Assembly (NCBI RefSeq): GCF_000189635.1
Contig: NW_002476454.1
Coordinates: 248,001-312,000, forward strand
Reading direction: 5' to 3'
From: Tetrahymena thermophila SB210
Taxonomy: Eukaryota; Ciliophora; Oligohymenophorea; Hymenostomatida; Tetrahymenidae
DNA: 64,000 nt
Part shown: positions 1 to 10,809 of the stretch, in pieces
Position numbering within the stretch: the first letter of the stretch is position 1
Layout: each line of letters starts with the position of its first letter
Translations under genes and position numbers: made by a program
Notes under the pieces: model-generated
What the model saw: only the letters and a program-made list of their open reading frames with translations
What the model was told of the DNA's origin: nothing
Databases searched by the model: none

Positions 1-223
1 TTAGATTTGTTATTTTCATTTGAGCTACTTCTACTAATTGATTTACTTTTTGAATCTTATTATTTGCTATTTTAAGATTATAAGTATTTCTTGTGATTTC
101 TTTACTTTCTTTCATTATCTTGAGACCTACTACGAGACCTTGATCTACTTCTATTTAAAATAATTATAATCTATTTAAAATATCTGCTTTTTAAAAAATA
201 TTTTACTCCTAAGAATCAGACAT
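1..223 (-). CDS. Partial protein at left edge, probable coiled coil
   Basis: An ATG frame beginning MSDSQEQNIFQKADILNRLQ stays open for 74 codons to the window edge when TAA/TAG are read as Gln; the C-terminal part lies outside. The visible part is hydrophilic with regularly spaced Leu, Ile and Val, so it looks like an alpha-helical or coiled-coil N-terminus. I do not recognise the family. A competing frame over about 1-155 reads as an Arg/Ser-rich stretch (RSRSRSRSRSQDN), but it lacks its own ATG and would need an upstream exon. I prefer the ATG frame because it has a start and a more balanced composition. No promoter or domain can be assigned. Confidence 0.5.
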
Positions 224-299
224 TTAAAACTAAATTTTTTTGTTTGTTTTTTTATTTTTAGAAATATCTATATTAATTTTATTTATGAAATATCTTAAT

Positions 300-1955
300 T
301 AATTTTTGATTTTTTTAAATCAATATTTATCAAATAGTATATTTAGGTTTTTATTTAAAAAAGCAGATTAGTAAGCTGAACAAATACATAATACCTTTCT
401 TTTTATTAACAAAAATATATTTAAAGAATCTAACAGCATTTCAAAAATAGTTTATGCTAAAATATGATTTTATTATATAAAAATGGTATTAATATATATT
501 GTAAATGCTCGTTAATTAAGCATATTTTAATTAAGGCATTTTTTACTTAAATTTTTTTTTTTTTTTTATATAATATAAAAATATACTGAAGTTTTAATTC
601 TCTCAATCATGTGGAATTTACAGTGATCCTTTTTATGTTTTACTAAAGAATGAAGCTAATACTTTTTTGAAAGAGCTAAATACTTATGGTGAAAATGTTA
701 ATTTAGCTCTAACTCAAAAGAAAGATGTTCAAAATTCAGCGAATCTAGCTCGTATTCATTATTTTTTTTCATTTCTTTATATTATACTATTTTTTCTTTA
801 AATTTGGTAACAAATTATATTTAGATTTCATTTATTTTATGAATCATTTGATTTTTCTTATTCTATCTCAGTATATTTTATAAAGCAAATAATTAAATTA
901 GTTTATTCATATTCAATTCCATGATGATATATTATTTGTCTTTTTAAAAAATAAATCCTTCAAAATAGTAGTAATCACTTGTAGTATCAAATATTTGTTA
1001 TTAATAGTTTTTTAATTGAGTGTAATATCAATTTTTTAATTCATTTTTTTTGAGGTTAGTTAGAAGACTTAATTAAATAATTATAAAGATTATTTATTAA
1101 ATTCTATTCGTCAAATCTACAATTACTTGTTATTATATTCTGATTTTATTATAAATGTACTTAACATCGATCAAATGTTAGATGATTAGAGGAGATTATT
1201 TCATTAAATGATAAAAGGTAAATAACTTAATTAAACTCTTTATAATCCAAATATTTTCCATTAAAATATAAAGGGAATAGTATGTGTTAGTTCTTAATTT
1301 CCTTATATAAACGATCATTTTAATCTAGTCTTATCACGCATGTATGAACTATTCTCACTTTATACCAAAGTAATCGAGAGATGCAATAGTGATATTTACA
1401 TTAATTAGATGATATAAGTTCAATTGGTCCTTCCATAATAAAAGAATAAATCTTATCCCTTAAATATTGAGTTATTCTTGATTGAATCCATTAATCAACC
1501 ATGTTTTTTTAACTTTAAAAATTGAATTGTCTACTTTTAAATTTTTTTTGATTTTTAATATATTATTATTTTTCTTTTTTTTGTTTTTAATTTTTAAAGA
1601 TCTTGATATTTTAAAAGGATAAACATTCTTATAATTTTTATTAGATTAAATTAAAAAAACGTTTTAATATTAAAAATAGAAAATATTCAATAAAAAATAT
1701 GAATTAATATATTTACTAATATAAAATGTGATATTTACTAAAATAAAAAATACAAATATTGAATTTTAGCTAAATAAGAGAATAAATAGTTAGGAATTTA
1801 TTTTTAATTTTAGTATAAAGATTTTGGTAACTAACTAACTAATTTTTTGTTTATTTGAGAAAAATTAGATTATTTATTGGATTAATATAAATATACTGCA
1901 GGGTTTTATTTTAAAGTTTTTTGGTATAAAAATAAATATTTTATCAGTTTTTGGT
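300..1955. repeat. Tandem duplication, unit A (degenerate copy)
   Basis: This unit aligns by eye with 1955-4130. Shared blocks include the stretch near 315-470 (matching 1955-2110), 600-780 (matching 2290-2450), 850-1000 (matching 3030-3150), 1380-1500 (matching 3480-3640) and 1740-1950 (matching 3900-4110). Unit A is shorter mainly because about 430 nt equivalent to roughly 2455-2885 of unit B are missing. Order and orientation are the same, so this is a direct tandem duplication that includes a gene plus flanking noncoding DNA. Exact ends and percent identity would need an alignment. Confidence 0.8.
600..1502 (-). pseudogene. Decayed LRAT-like gene copy (paralogue of 2299-3641)
   Basis: The 5' part is an open frame (1041-1502, 153 aa, starting MVDQWIQSRITQYL) that matches the neighbour almost residue for residue at its start (MADQWIQSRIAEYL). 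It ends at a TGA where the neighbour stays open, beside an A-rich run. Downstream homology continues in shifted frames. The segment encoding the two conserved His of the LRAT domain is absent, and the block matching the catalytic Cys (NCEHLSFEL in the neighbour) reads NFEHLSFEL here, so Cys is replaced by Phe before the frame breaks again. This is either a pseudogene or a truncated 153-residue protein lacking the enzyme domain. Most differences within the 5' ORF are codon-preserving, so decay may be recent or the short ORF may still be translated. Confidence 0.75.
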
Positions 1956-4130
1956 TTTAAATCAATATTTATCAAATAGTATATTCAGGTTTTTATTTAA
2001 AAAACAGATTAATTAAGGTTTATAAATACATAAAGACTTTCTTTGTATTAAAAAAATAAATTAAAAGAATTTATTAGCCTTTCAAAAATATTCTATGTAA
2101 AAATACTCTATTACAATATAAAAACAGTATAAATTACTTTAAAATAATCAGATATTAGCTAAATTATTATATTTATAATTTTTGGTATTTTTTGTTTATT
2201 TTTTATCCTAAAATATTTTATATTTAAAAATTTTTCAGGAAATGATCTTTTTTAAATGATACAAAATTACAAAATATTTATTCATTTTTTTAATTCTCTC
2301 ACTAATTTTAACCTGAAATTTACAGTGATCCTTATTATGTTTTACCTAAGATTGAAACTAGAAATTTTTTGAAAGAGTTAAATACTTATGGTGAAAATTA
2401 TAATTTAGTAACTAACTCAAAAGAAAGATGCTCACAATTCAGCGAATCTATCTAATAATCATATCTATTATCCTTCATTTTTAATGCTCGATCAAATATC
2501 TATTCTAAAGTAAAGAAATTAATATCAAACTTAATTTCTTCAACAGTTTTACTATCCAAAATAAATTAATCAAATCTATCAAAATTAAATATTTAACCTC
2601 TCTAATTTTTTTAGTAATTTTTACATGTATAACCAAATCTAATTTTAAATAAACTCCAGCATGGAAATATTTCCCTCTATCTACTCTAAGCACTGATCCA
2701 GGTTAAAATGGCAATTATGAATCATCTTTTTTGAAATGAATACCAACTTTATGTATTATCTTTTAAGTAAAATTTTTGTAAAAATACTCAATATTTGGAA
2801 AAATTTATTCATATTATTCATCTACCAATAATTATAAAAAGGTAGGTTTATTAATAGAAATTAATTTACGAGTCAATATTGATTAATTTTCTCCATTTCT
2901 TTTTATAAAACTATTTACTACTATTTCTTTATTACATATTTTTTATTTTAACTTACTAGAAAACCTTATTTAGATTTAATTTTCTGAATCTTATTAAATA
3001 TCTAAATCTCTCTCATTATATTGGAAAAAGCAAATAATTAAATTAGATTATTCATATTCAACTCCTTTATGATTAATTATTTGTCTTTTTAAAATAAATC
3101 CCTCAAAATACTCACAATTATCTATAATATCAAATATTTCTTTTTTATAGTTTTAAATTGAGTAATATGAATTGACTTATTTTATTTATAGGGGATTATT
3201 AGAAGACCTAATATATTCATTACAAAAGTGATTAAGTAAATTCTTTGAGTTACAGTGGTGAATTGTTGTTAATATTTAGTTTTTTTAACATTATAAATTT
3301 TCTTTACATCCATCGAGTGTTAAATGATTAGAAGAACTAATACGATTAAATAATAATACATAAATAATTGAATTAAACTCTTTGTAATCCAATTATTTTT
3401 CAGTAAAATGATTAAGGTATGATTTGCCGCAGTTCTTAATTACCCAATATAATGGATGGTTTTAATCTAGTATTATCACACAAGTATGAGCTATTCTCAC
3501 TTTATACCAAATTAATTAAGAGATGCAATAGTGATATTTACATTAAGAAGATACAAGTTTAGTTGGTCCTTCTTTAATAAAAGAATAAATTTTATCCTTT
3601 AAATATTCAGCTATTCTAGATTGAATCCACTAATCAGCCATAATTTTTTAACTTTCTTCTTAAAAATTGTCTGCTTTTAGATCTTTTTAGTATTTAAATA
3701 TATTATTATATTTATTTTTCTTTTTTTTTGTTTTTCATTTTTAGAGATCCATCCATCCTAATATCCTAAATAGATAAATATTCTAAAAAGATAAATATTC
3801 TAATAACTTTTATTCGAGTAAATTAAAAAATGGAATAAAATAAGAAATAGAAAAGATTGAATACAAAAATATGAATTAAAATATTTACTCATATAAAATG
3901 TGATATTTACTAAAATAAAAATTACAAATATAGAATTTTAGTTAAATAAATAAGCGAATAAATAGGAAGGAATTAATTTTTAATTTTAGAATAAAGATTT
4001 TGGTAACTTACTATTAACTAATTTTATTGTTTATTTGAGAAATATGAGATTAACTATTGGGTATATATAAATATACTATAGGGTTTTATTTTATAGTTTT
4101 TTGAATATGTTATTAAATATTTTATCAGTT
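1955..4130. repeat. Tandem duplication, unit B (intact copy)
   Basis: This is the partner of the unit at 300-1955, in direct orientation and immediately adjacent. It carries the full LRAT-like gene plus about 340 nt beyond its 3' end and about 480 nt of upstream noncoding DNA that also has a counterpart in unit A. Upstream of the gene (3642-4219) I see only duplicated AT-rich noncoding sequence and the 3' flank of the zinc-finger gene. Confidence 0.8.
2299..3641 (-). CDS. LRAT/NlpC-P60-like thiol acyltransferase or hydrolase
   Basis: Two exons, 2625-3641 and 2299-2601, give 439 aa. The C-terminal third matches the LRAT/H-REV107 family: PGSVLRVDRGKYFHAGVYL carries His327, VIH gives His339 and LNCEHLSFEL gives Cys395. 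The 12-residue His-His spacing and the NCEH motif are those known in LRAT and HRASLS/PLAAT proteins, where the triad drives acyl transfer or phospholipid acyl hydrolysis through a Cys thioester. The first ~300 residues are not a domain I recognise. The exon junction implies a 23-nt GT-AG intron (2602-2624), short for this window, but both phases close exactly; a frameshift is the alternative. No signal peptide or clear C-terminal membrane anchor is visible, so location and substrate (lipid or peptide) are open. Confidence 0.78.
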
Positions 4131-4219
4131 TTTGGAAAACTCATTTAATATTTAATTTACCTTCTATCAAAAGATATTTTAATATTTTCTGTCTGTCTCA
4201 ATTTGTTTAGATTAATCAA

Positions 4220-7200
4220 TCAAATTTTCACACAATTTTCTAATATATTTACTGTACCATGAAAATCACAATGAGAGCCATGGGGGTGGTGAAGCTAGTT
4301 TTCTACAATATAATCTAAATGACCGTGGTGATATATTGGTATATGACCACAATTCGGTCCATGAGAATGTTTAAGATCTTTTGTTTCATTGCAAATACAC
4401 TTAGGTTACTTTTTATCATTTTGATAATCTTTTGGTTCATTTATTTCGTATAAATTAGCATTTATTTATGCTTGAATATAAGTTTGATGGTGATGATGTT
4501 ATTATTATTATTCTATATATTAATCTGGTTAATAATTTCTTTAGTCATAACTATTTTATTCATTTAATTAACTTTGTTCTTATTGAGGGTTTTAAGCCTT
4601 TTGCTAAATCTATTCTTCAGGTATAATTTTGTTACTTTATTCTTAAGGATACTATATTTTATAAATGCACTTAGTGGATTTAGAGCATGAGGAGCAATCT
4701 TCATCGCAACCTATACAAGTACACTCTACTTTTACTTCGTCAATTGTGCAACAACATTAATCTTCATCTTTAACTTATTAACCTTGTTGGCTTTGATTTA
4801 CAGCAACCTCTTCATTCAAAGAAGGCTGTTATGAATTTTTATTTTACTTTGAAGAACAGACACACTCTTTGATTGGTTTACTTTTTATTTCAAATCTTTC
4901 ATCAGATTTAACACAACAAACAGGTTTTTCAATATTTCCTGTTACTAAAACAACATTATCTGCTGCACACTCTGGTTCATTGCAGCAAATTAAATTATTT
5001 TACTCTGCATCACATTTATCTTACTAGATAGTTTATTATCTTTCATTTTTTATTTAACTTTACTTTTATTCTTATTACTATTTACTATTATTTGAAGAAC
5101 AGCACCCTTCAGATATTTATACTTTATTTTAAATAGAGTCTTAGTTATTACATCCACTTGAAGCACATTAGCAGCTAGCTTTTCCTTCTGAAGAGCAACA
5201 GCCTTTTGAACCATTTATTCCACATTAACAAGAAAGGGGATTACAAGCTTAAGATAAAATGTCTTAATCTCTAAATCTATATTCAAGTTCATTAATTTTT
5301 TTTTACACATCATCATATGTATTATGAGTTAATTCACTTAAAGGTTGGCAAGTTCCTTTCTTAATTTCATCTTGAGCCTATATATCATGAATTTCTATTT
5401 TTCCTGTTTTTTTATTGTAATGGTAGAGATATCCTTTAAATAGCACATCATAATGACCATCATGCTAGAGTGCAATATGATGAGAGTAAAAGAATTGATT
5501 TAACATATCCATTTCTTCTGTATTTATTCTTGATTAATTTTATTATATATGAGCAGGTTTGATTTATTGTTAGTTATTATATTATTAATTATCTAAAGCC
5601 TATTAAGCTGTTATATTCTTTTTTTTATATTTTTACATTTATCCTTGTGAATTACTTGAGTCTCCAGACAAATGAGATAAATGTTATTGTTTATTTTCTC
5701 CAGAATTTTCTCTTTTTGTAGCATCTTTACTTTTCTTTTAATTAAGTTCATTTTATTCATCAATTTCATCGAATTCTTCTTCATCTTCATCTCTCTCTTC
5801 CAACTCTTCCTACTCTTAATTCATTAATTCCTCTTCATCTTCTTCTTCTTCATCAAACCCATTTTCACTATAAATGTTATTATCTACCTTTTATTATTAT
5901 GTTGGTTTTTACCCGTGCATTTCACAGTTTTAATTCACTTATCTAACCATATTTATCCGATGAAGGCCTTTTGGATTTTAGTTCAGTATATGTTCTTTCT
6001 CATGTTTTTTTAAGCTGCTAGAATAAAGATAACTTTTACCACATTCATCTATTTGGCATTTGAACCTTTGTCTTTCTTTCTATTTTAATGTATAAGTTGA
6101 AAATGTAATCAGTAAAAAATTTATAAGTGGGTAAATTATTGATTAAAGATTAAATAAAGTTTTAACTATCTAATTTTTTATTTGCATTGATAAATTTTTG
6201 GATTTAAATAATTGTAAATTATTTAATAAATTTTTGGTGGGGTATTCATATTTATTAATACTAATAATAACTGATTGTTTACTATTATTATAATCATATT
6301 CAATGTAAATTTTGTTTATTTTATATGATCAAACTACCTGACTTTCATGTGTTATCTGATGCTATTTTAAGTTGGATGATGTTGTAAATTTTCTTAGGCA
6401 CTAATTACACTCGTAGGGTTTATCGTTCAGATGTATTTTTTGGTGTCTCTTTAAGTTTGAAACCTATTTTTGTTAAAAATAAAATTTTAAGAAAATATAT
6501 TTGAATACATTTGTTAAGTTAAAAGTAGTTTTTAAAATAAATAGCTATTTTTTTCGAATAATTTTTTCTTTGTGTTTATTTGATAATTATTTTTAGCATT
6601 CAAGGCTTATTGCAAATAGTACAGAATCTGAGAGTGACTCCTTTTTTTTTTATTTTGGAACAAAAATTCAAACATTAATAAATATGTTTTAAGAGAGATT
6701 TAATCAAATAAATTTGGTGACGAAGTTGCATTTATAACCAAACATTTTAAATTTTGATTAATTACCTGTGTAAAAGCCTAATCGCATTCAAAATAGTCGC
6801 ACTTATATGGGCGATCGCCTTTATGTGTTCTTGAATGCTTCTACAAACTACTGTATTGTACAAAAGATTTGCCGCAGTTGGGCTCTACACTAATTATATT
6901 TAATATGAATAAGTATATAGTATTACCATTTATTTAATTAAGGATTGACTTGATGATATTTTTATATATCAAAGTACTTAATATTATAATTAAAATTTTT
7001 ACCAAGAATAAGGGCGCTAATTTGTATGGATACGAATATGATCTCTTAGAGATTTTTTAGCCTTGAAAATTTTTTTACACTCTTCATATTCGCAAATATA
7101 CTATTTTTCACTTCCATTTTCATTAGCATTGTTATTGTTATCAGGATTGTTGTTATTTTAATCTTATTTATTTCCCTCTTCTTATGAACTTGTATTTTAA

Positions 7201-7850
7201 CTGTTTAGGCAATACTCTTCATCATTACCATTTTTAATTTCTTCATAATTTTAGTACTAATCAATCATATCACTATAATTGAAACCTATATTATTATTGT
7301 TGTAACTCATTAGCAAATGATTATTACCTACTTGGTGCTACTGTAAATTCTAATTTTATCCCTAAACAATCATACTATTATTAGTATTTGCAGCATTTGT
7401 GTTAAACTACATACTACCTTAATTCTAAGTTGTATTACTATTATTGGGATTAATGTTGGAAGATTGAAAAAGGGGTGCTTAAAAATTGCTATGCTACTAA
7501 TAGTTGTTTCGCTAATTTAAATTCCCTATATTGTTGATATGGTGATTATAGTAGTTCATATTAGTTTTCTCTAATAAACCATCATCTTCGTAAGATAATT
7601 AATTACTTATCAAAGTAGGCTTATTATTTGACTATTGAATAATTTACTGAGTTAAAATCCCATAAGGAGGGTTAGCTAAACTGTTGCTTATATTTCCATT
7701 TATTTTTTACACGTAATTAATAGAATTAATTTCATTGTTGTCTAAAAATATATCATCATTATTAGGTATTCCATATAGTGATGTCGCTTATTAACCTATT
7801 AAATTATATGTTTCTTTTCTCAGAGTAGATGATTCTCTATCATAACTCAT
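4220..7850 (-). CDS. Five-finger C2H2 transcription factor, MTF-1-like with Cys/His-rich tail
   Basis: Exons 7003-7850, 6766-6889, 6338-6463 and 4220-6079 give 985 aa; the phase closes throughout. Residues 1-245 are Asn-rich. Five tandem C2H2 fingers follow (about 251-395). Four use C-x4-C spacing (CEYEEC, CVEPNC, CDYFEC, CQIDEC) and the fourth C-x2-C. The splice at residue 324 rebuilds finger 3 exactly. C-x4-C fingers in tandem are typical of MTF-1, which binds metal-response elements when zinc-loaded. After an acidic stretch (about 425-465) comes a His/Gly motif at 572, Cys clusters including CNPLSCQCGINGSKGCC and QCCCTIDEVKVECTCIGC, an HHHH tract, and a second His/Gly motif at 950-974 (HHGHLDYI, HHPHGSHCDFHG). 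Inference: a nuclear metal-sensing regulator. Finger order and tail differ from animal MTF-1, so orthology is not proven. Confidence 0.85.
6606..6634 (-). other. Half zinc-finger relic inside an intron
   Basis: Within the 302-nt intron (6464-6765) of the zinc-finger gene the minus strand can be read as LRFCTICNKP, resembling the first half of a C2H2 finger, then hits TGA. It is not needed for the protein, because joining the flanking exons directly restores a perfect finger. It may be the remnant of an ancestral exon or chance. Confidence 0.3.
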
Positions 7851-8789
7851 GAATCAATGCTTCTATTTATTAATTAATTATAATGCTTTTTTATTCAAAT
7901 TAATTTATATTCTTTTTTGTGTGTTTTGCTTTTTTTCTTTTTTACTTTTTAATCTTTTTTGAAAGAATTAAACTTGATTTTTTCCAAAATATAAAATTTA
8001 AGGAATATATACCTATGTGTATACTTCTATTTCTGATATTTTTAGGAGACCTTTGATTGTCAGATAGAATTTTAATTTTTACAAATTTTGAACAAATTAT
8101 ATTTGCTACCATTTATTACTTGAATGATTTTTATTAAAAAAATTCATTGTATTTAAGACAACTAAAAATTAAGAAGAAAAAGCAGAAAATCACATGCATA
8201 AAATAATTAATAAGGAATAAATAAAATCAAACAAATAATATTCTAGATAAGTTCTCAAATATTTAGTAGTAATAAATAGACATAAGAAAAAATAAAATGA
8301 TGTATTGCACAATATTTTAAAGTTTGTTTTTAATAGTATTATTTCAAAATTAAAATTTTGGAAATTAAAGTTTATTTCTATATGATATAAAAAACTTCTT
8401 TAAATATTACAAGAATTTTTCTTATGAATTACTACAAATTATATTTAGTTTAAAATTTAAAATAATTTATTAATTTAAAATTTTATAATTTTTCAAGAAA
8501 CAAATAATTAAATCTTGATTTAGTTTAAATTAAGGATAATAGTGTTATTCATATAAAATCTATTTTTAATATAAATTAGATTTTAATTAATTAATAATTT
8601 ATCGAATTTTTTAAATATATTCATACTATTATTTCTGCTTTATGATTAGAATATTTTGAAAACATTCTTTTATATTTAAATCGTAATTAGAAACAAATTT
8701 TGTGTAAAACCCTCTAAATTAATTAATTATATATTATTACAATTTAAAAAAACAAAACAAAACACTAAAAATTTAAAATTAAAGGATAA
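7851..8789. other. Intergenic, divergent promoter region
   Basis: About 940 nt of very AT-rich DNA lies between two divergently oriented starts (zinc-finger gene leftward, membrane protein rightward), so it should contain both promoters and 5' leaders. I find no convincing coding frame, repeat or recognisable element. Confidence 0.6.
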
Positions 8790-10082
8790 ATGGAATAAAG
8801 TTAAATTAGTGATCAAGATTAATAAACTGATTAAAATTAAATAATTAGTTGTGATAGTATTGAGTCCAATGAAATTACAATACAAAAACAAGAACAGCCA
8901 TTGACTTCAAATACAAATAATTAAGATAATTAATTTTTAGAAGATGAAGATTAGGAATTAATAATAGCAGAAAATCAAATTAACTAATAATCAAATGAAA
9001 ATGAATAGTAAAATAAAAGACTATCTTTTGATGAGGCTTAAGGTTTTTTAAAGGAATTATTAAAAGCGTACTATATAAACAAATATTAATCTGAGAAGAG
9101 TGGAAATAAAATTCTTTTAAATAAATAAACTAATACAGACAGTTATTAAAAAAAATCTTTGAATTACTTCTTTGATATCAAAAAAATAATTGGAATAATA
9201 TTTGTAATTGGAATCGTTTCTTCTATAATAATAGGATGTCTTTATGTTAAAAACCAAGAATATTAATAAATAATTTCATAAAAGGAATAAGAATTACATA
9301 ACTTAAAGCTATCTCATACAAAATCAATTTAAGAAATCTAAAAAAAATATGAAAGAGTTGAAAGATTAAATGTATATTTAAAAAAACTTGCAGAGTTAGC
9401 AGTTAATGAAGAAAAAAGAAATTGTAATTTTTTTGATATTTATGGTTTAATTAAAAACTCAATTTTCTCAAAATAATATTAAAATATTGATGAATTTTGT
9501 AGAAGTTATAAGCATTATGAATTTATAGAAAACATTTAAAAATATTAAAATGAAAAAGAAAGTTAGAATGAAGAAAATACATAAGACTATCATTCGAAAG
9601 ATTAATAAGAAAATAATAGCTCACAAAATAGCTAAAATGATAGCAACGACAAAGAAAAGTAAAATTAATAAGAATAAGAAGATAATGGAGATACTATTGA
9701 AGATTGGGTAATATATGTTTTAAATTAAGAAGATGATAATAATGAATAAATGAGCAAAAATTAGTAATAACAAGAAACCAATGAGGAGGAAAAAAATGAT
9801 AATAATTAATAAAATGAAAGAGATAATAATGATTAAGGTTCATATCGTTATTAATATAAATAATAAGAAAAACAAAAGAATTAATAAAATAATAAAGAAT
9901 AATAATAAAATACAAACTAAAATGGTGGTGCTTATAATTTTTTTAAAAAGGTATTCTCATCAGCTTATAATTTTACAATAAATAAATATGAAAAAGTAAA
10001 AAAAATGTATGATGACTATTATGAAGGATCAAGAAATAACAAAAATGAGGAGAATAACCAAGATTTTTAAAATGAAGATTGA
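8790..10082 (+). CDS. Single-pass membrane protein with Asn/Gln-rich tail, unknown
   Basis: An uninterrupted frame of 430 aa runs from ATG to TGA without introns. Residues 1-130 are Gln/Asn/Glu-rich and charged. Residues 133-153 (IIGIIFVIGIVSSIIIGCLY) form one clear transmembrane helix. Residues 154-215 look like a coiled coil (repeats of QKEQELHNLKL type) ending in a small block with two Cys (NCNFFDIYG, FCRSYKHYEF). The rest is a long Asn/Asp/Glu/Gln tract closing in a Phe/Tyr-rich segment. There is no N-terminal signal peptide, so it may be a type II or tail-facing protein. I do not recognise the family. Confidence 0.75.
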
Positions 10083-10809
10083 ATATTTTTAAAATTGAAA
10101 ACTTATTTAAAAGCTAGATGTTTTAGAAATAAATTAAATAATTGATATTTAATTAAAATCATTTTATATTTGATGATTTAATTTAAATATTTTATATAAA
10201 AAAAGTCTTTATTGTTGTTAATTCTTATATAAAAAATAAATATGAAAATGTGACTTATTTACTAATTGATTAAAATTTTAAAAATAAAAATTTTATATTC
10301 TTCTTTTATTCATGAATGATATTGTAAAAAATTTATCTTTTAACATTTTTTTACACAATTAAAATATTAAATATGCGTAATATCTTAATTTTATTTGGCA
10401 AGATAGATGTAATTAAAAAAAATAATTAATTTATTTTTGAAAATATACTTTTAATATAAAAATCTAAAATGAAATTATAATAAATAAAGAAATAAATAAG
10501 TTTGATATTCTTTAGTTTGAAATATTTGATTGATACATATTGAAAGCAATTTTATTAGAAATTCCTAAATTAGAATAAGATAATTAATTAAAAATAAAAT
10601 AGAAATATTGATTAGTTTAATTAAACATGTTATTTTAATGCTATTTAATTATTATCTATTGGTTTATTTTTGGCTTAATATGTATTAAATAGATATTATT
10701 TAGAAGAATAAGTTAATTTATTGAAATTTTTATATAATATTCACAATAATTTGAATAATAAATAATTCAACTCATAAATAAGTCAATGAAACATGAGTAT
10801 GGTTTTGCT
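10083..10809. other. Intergenic between convergent genes
   Basis: About 730 nt of AT-rich sequence lies between two converging 3' ends. Only probable 3' untranslated sequence is present; I see no coding frame. Confidence 0.6.

Noticed and set aside
600..780. Plus-strand reading (YSDPFYVL, FLKELNTYGE) resembling a syntaxin-6 N-terminus
   Set aside because: The plus-strand resemblance is short and differs between the two copies, whereas the minus strand carries the conserved LRAT Cys motif in copy B.
6464..6765. Frameshift or missing exon in zinc finger 3
   Set aside because: Joining exons 6766-6889 and 6338-6463 directly rebuilds a perfect C-x4-C-x12-H-x3-H finger, so no frameshift is needed.
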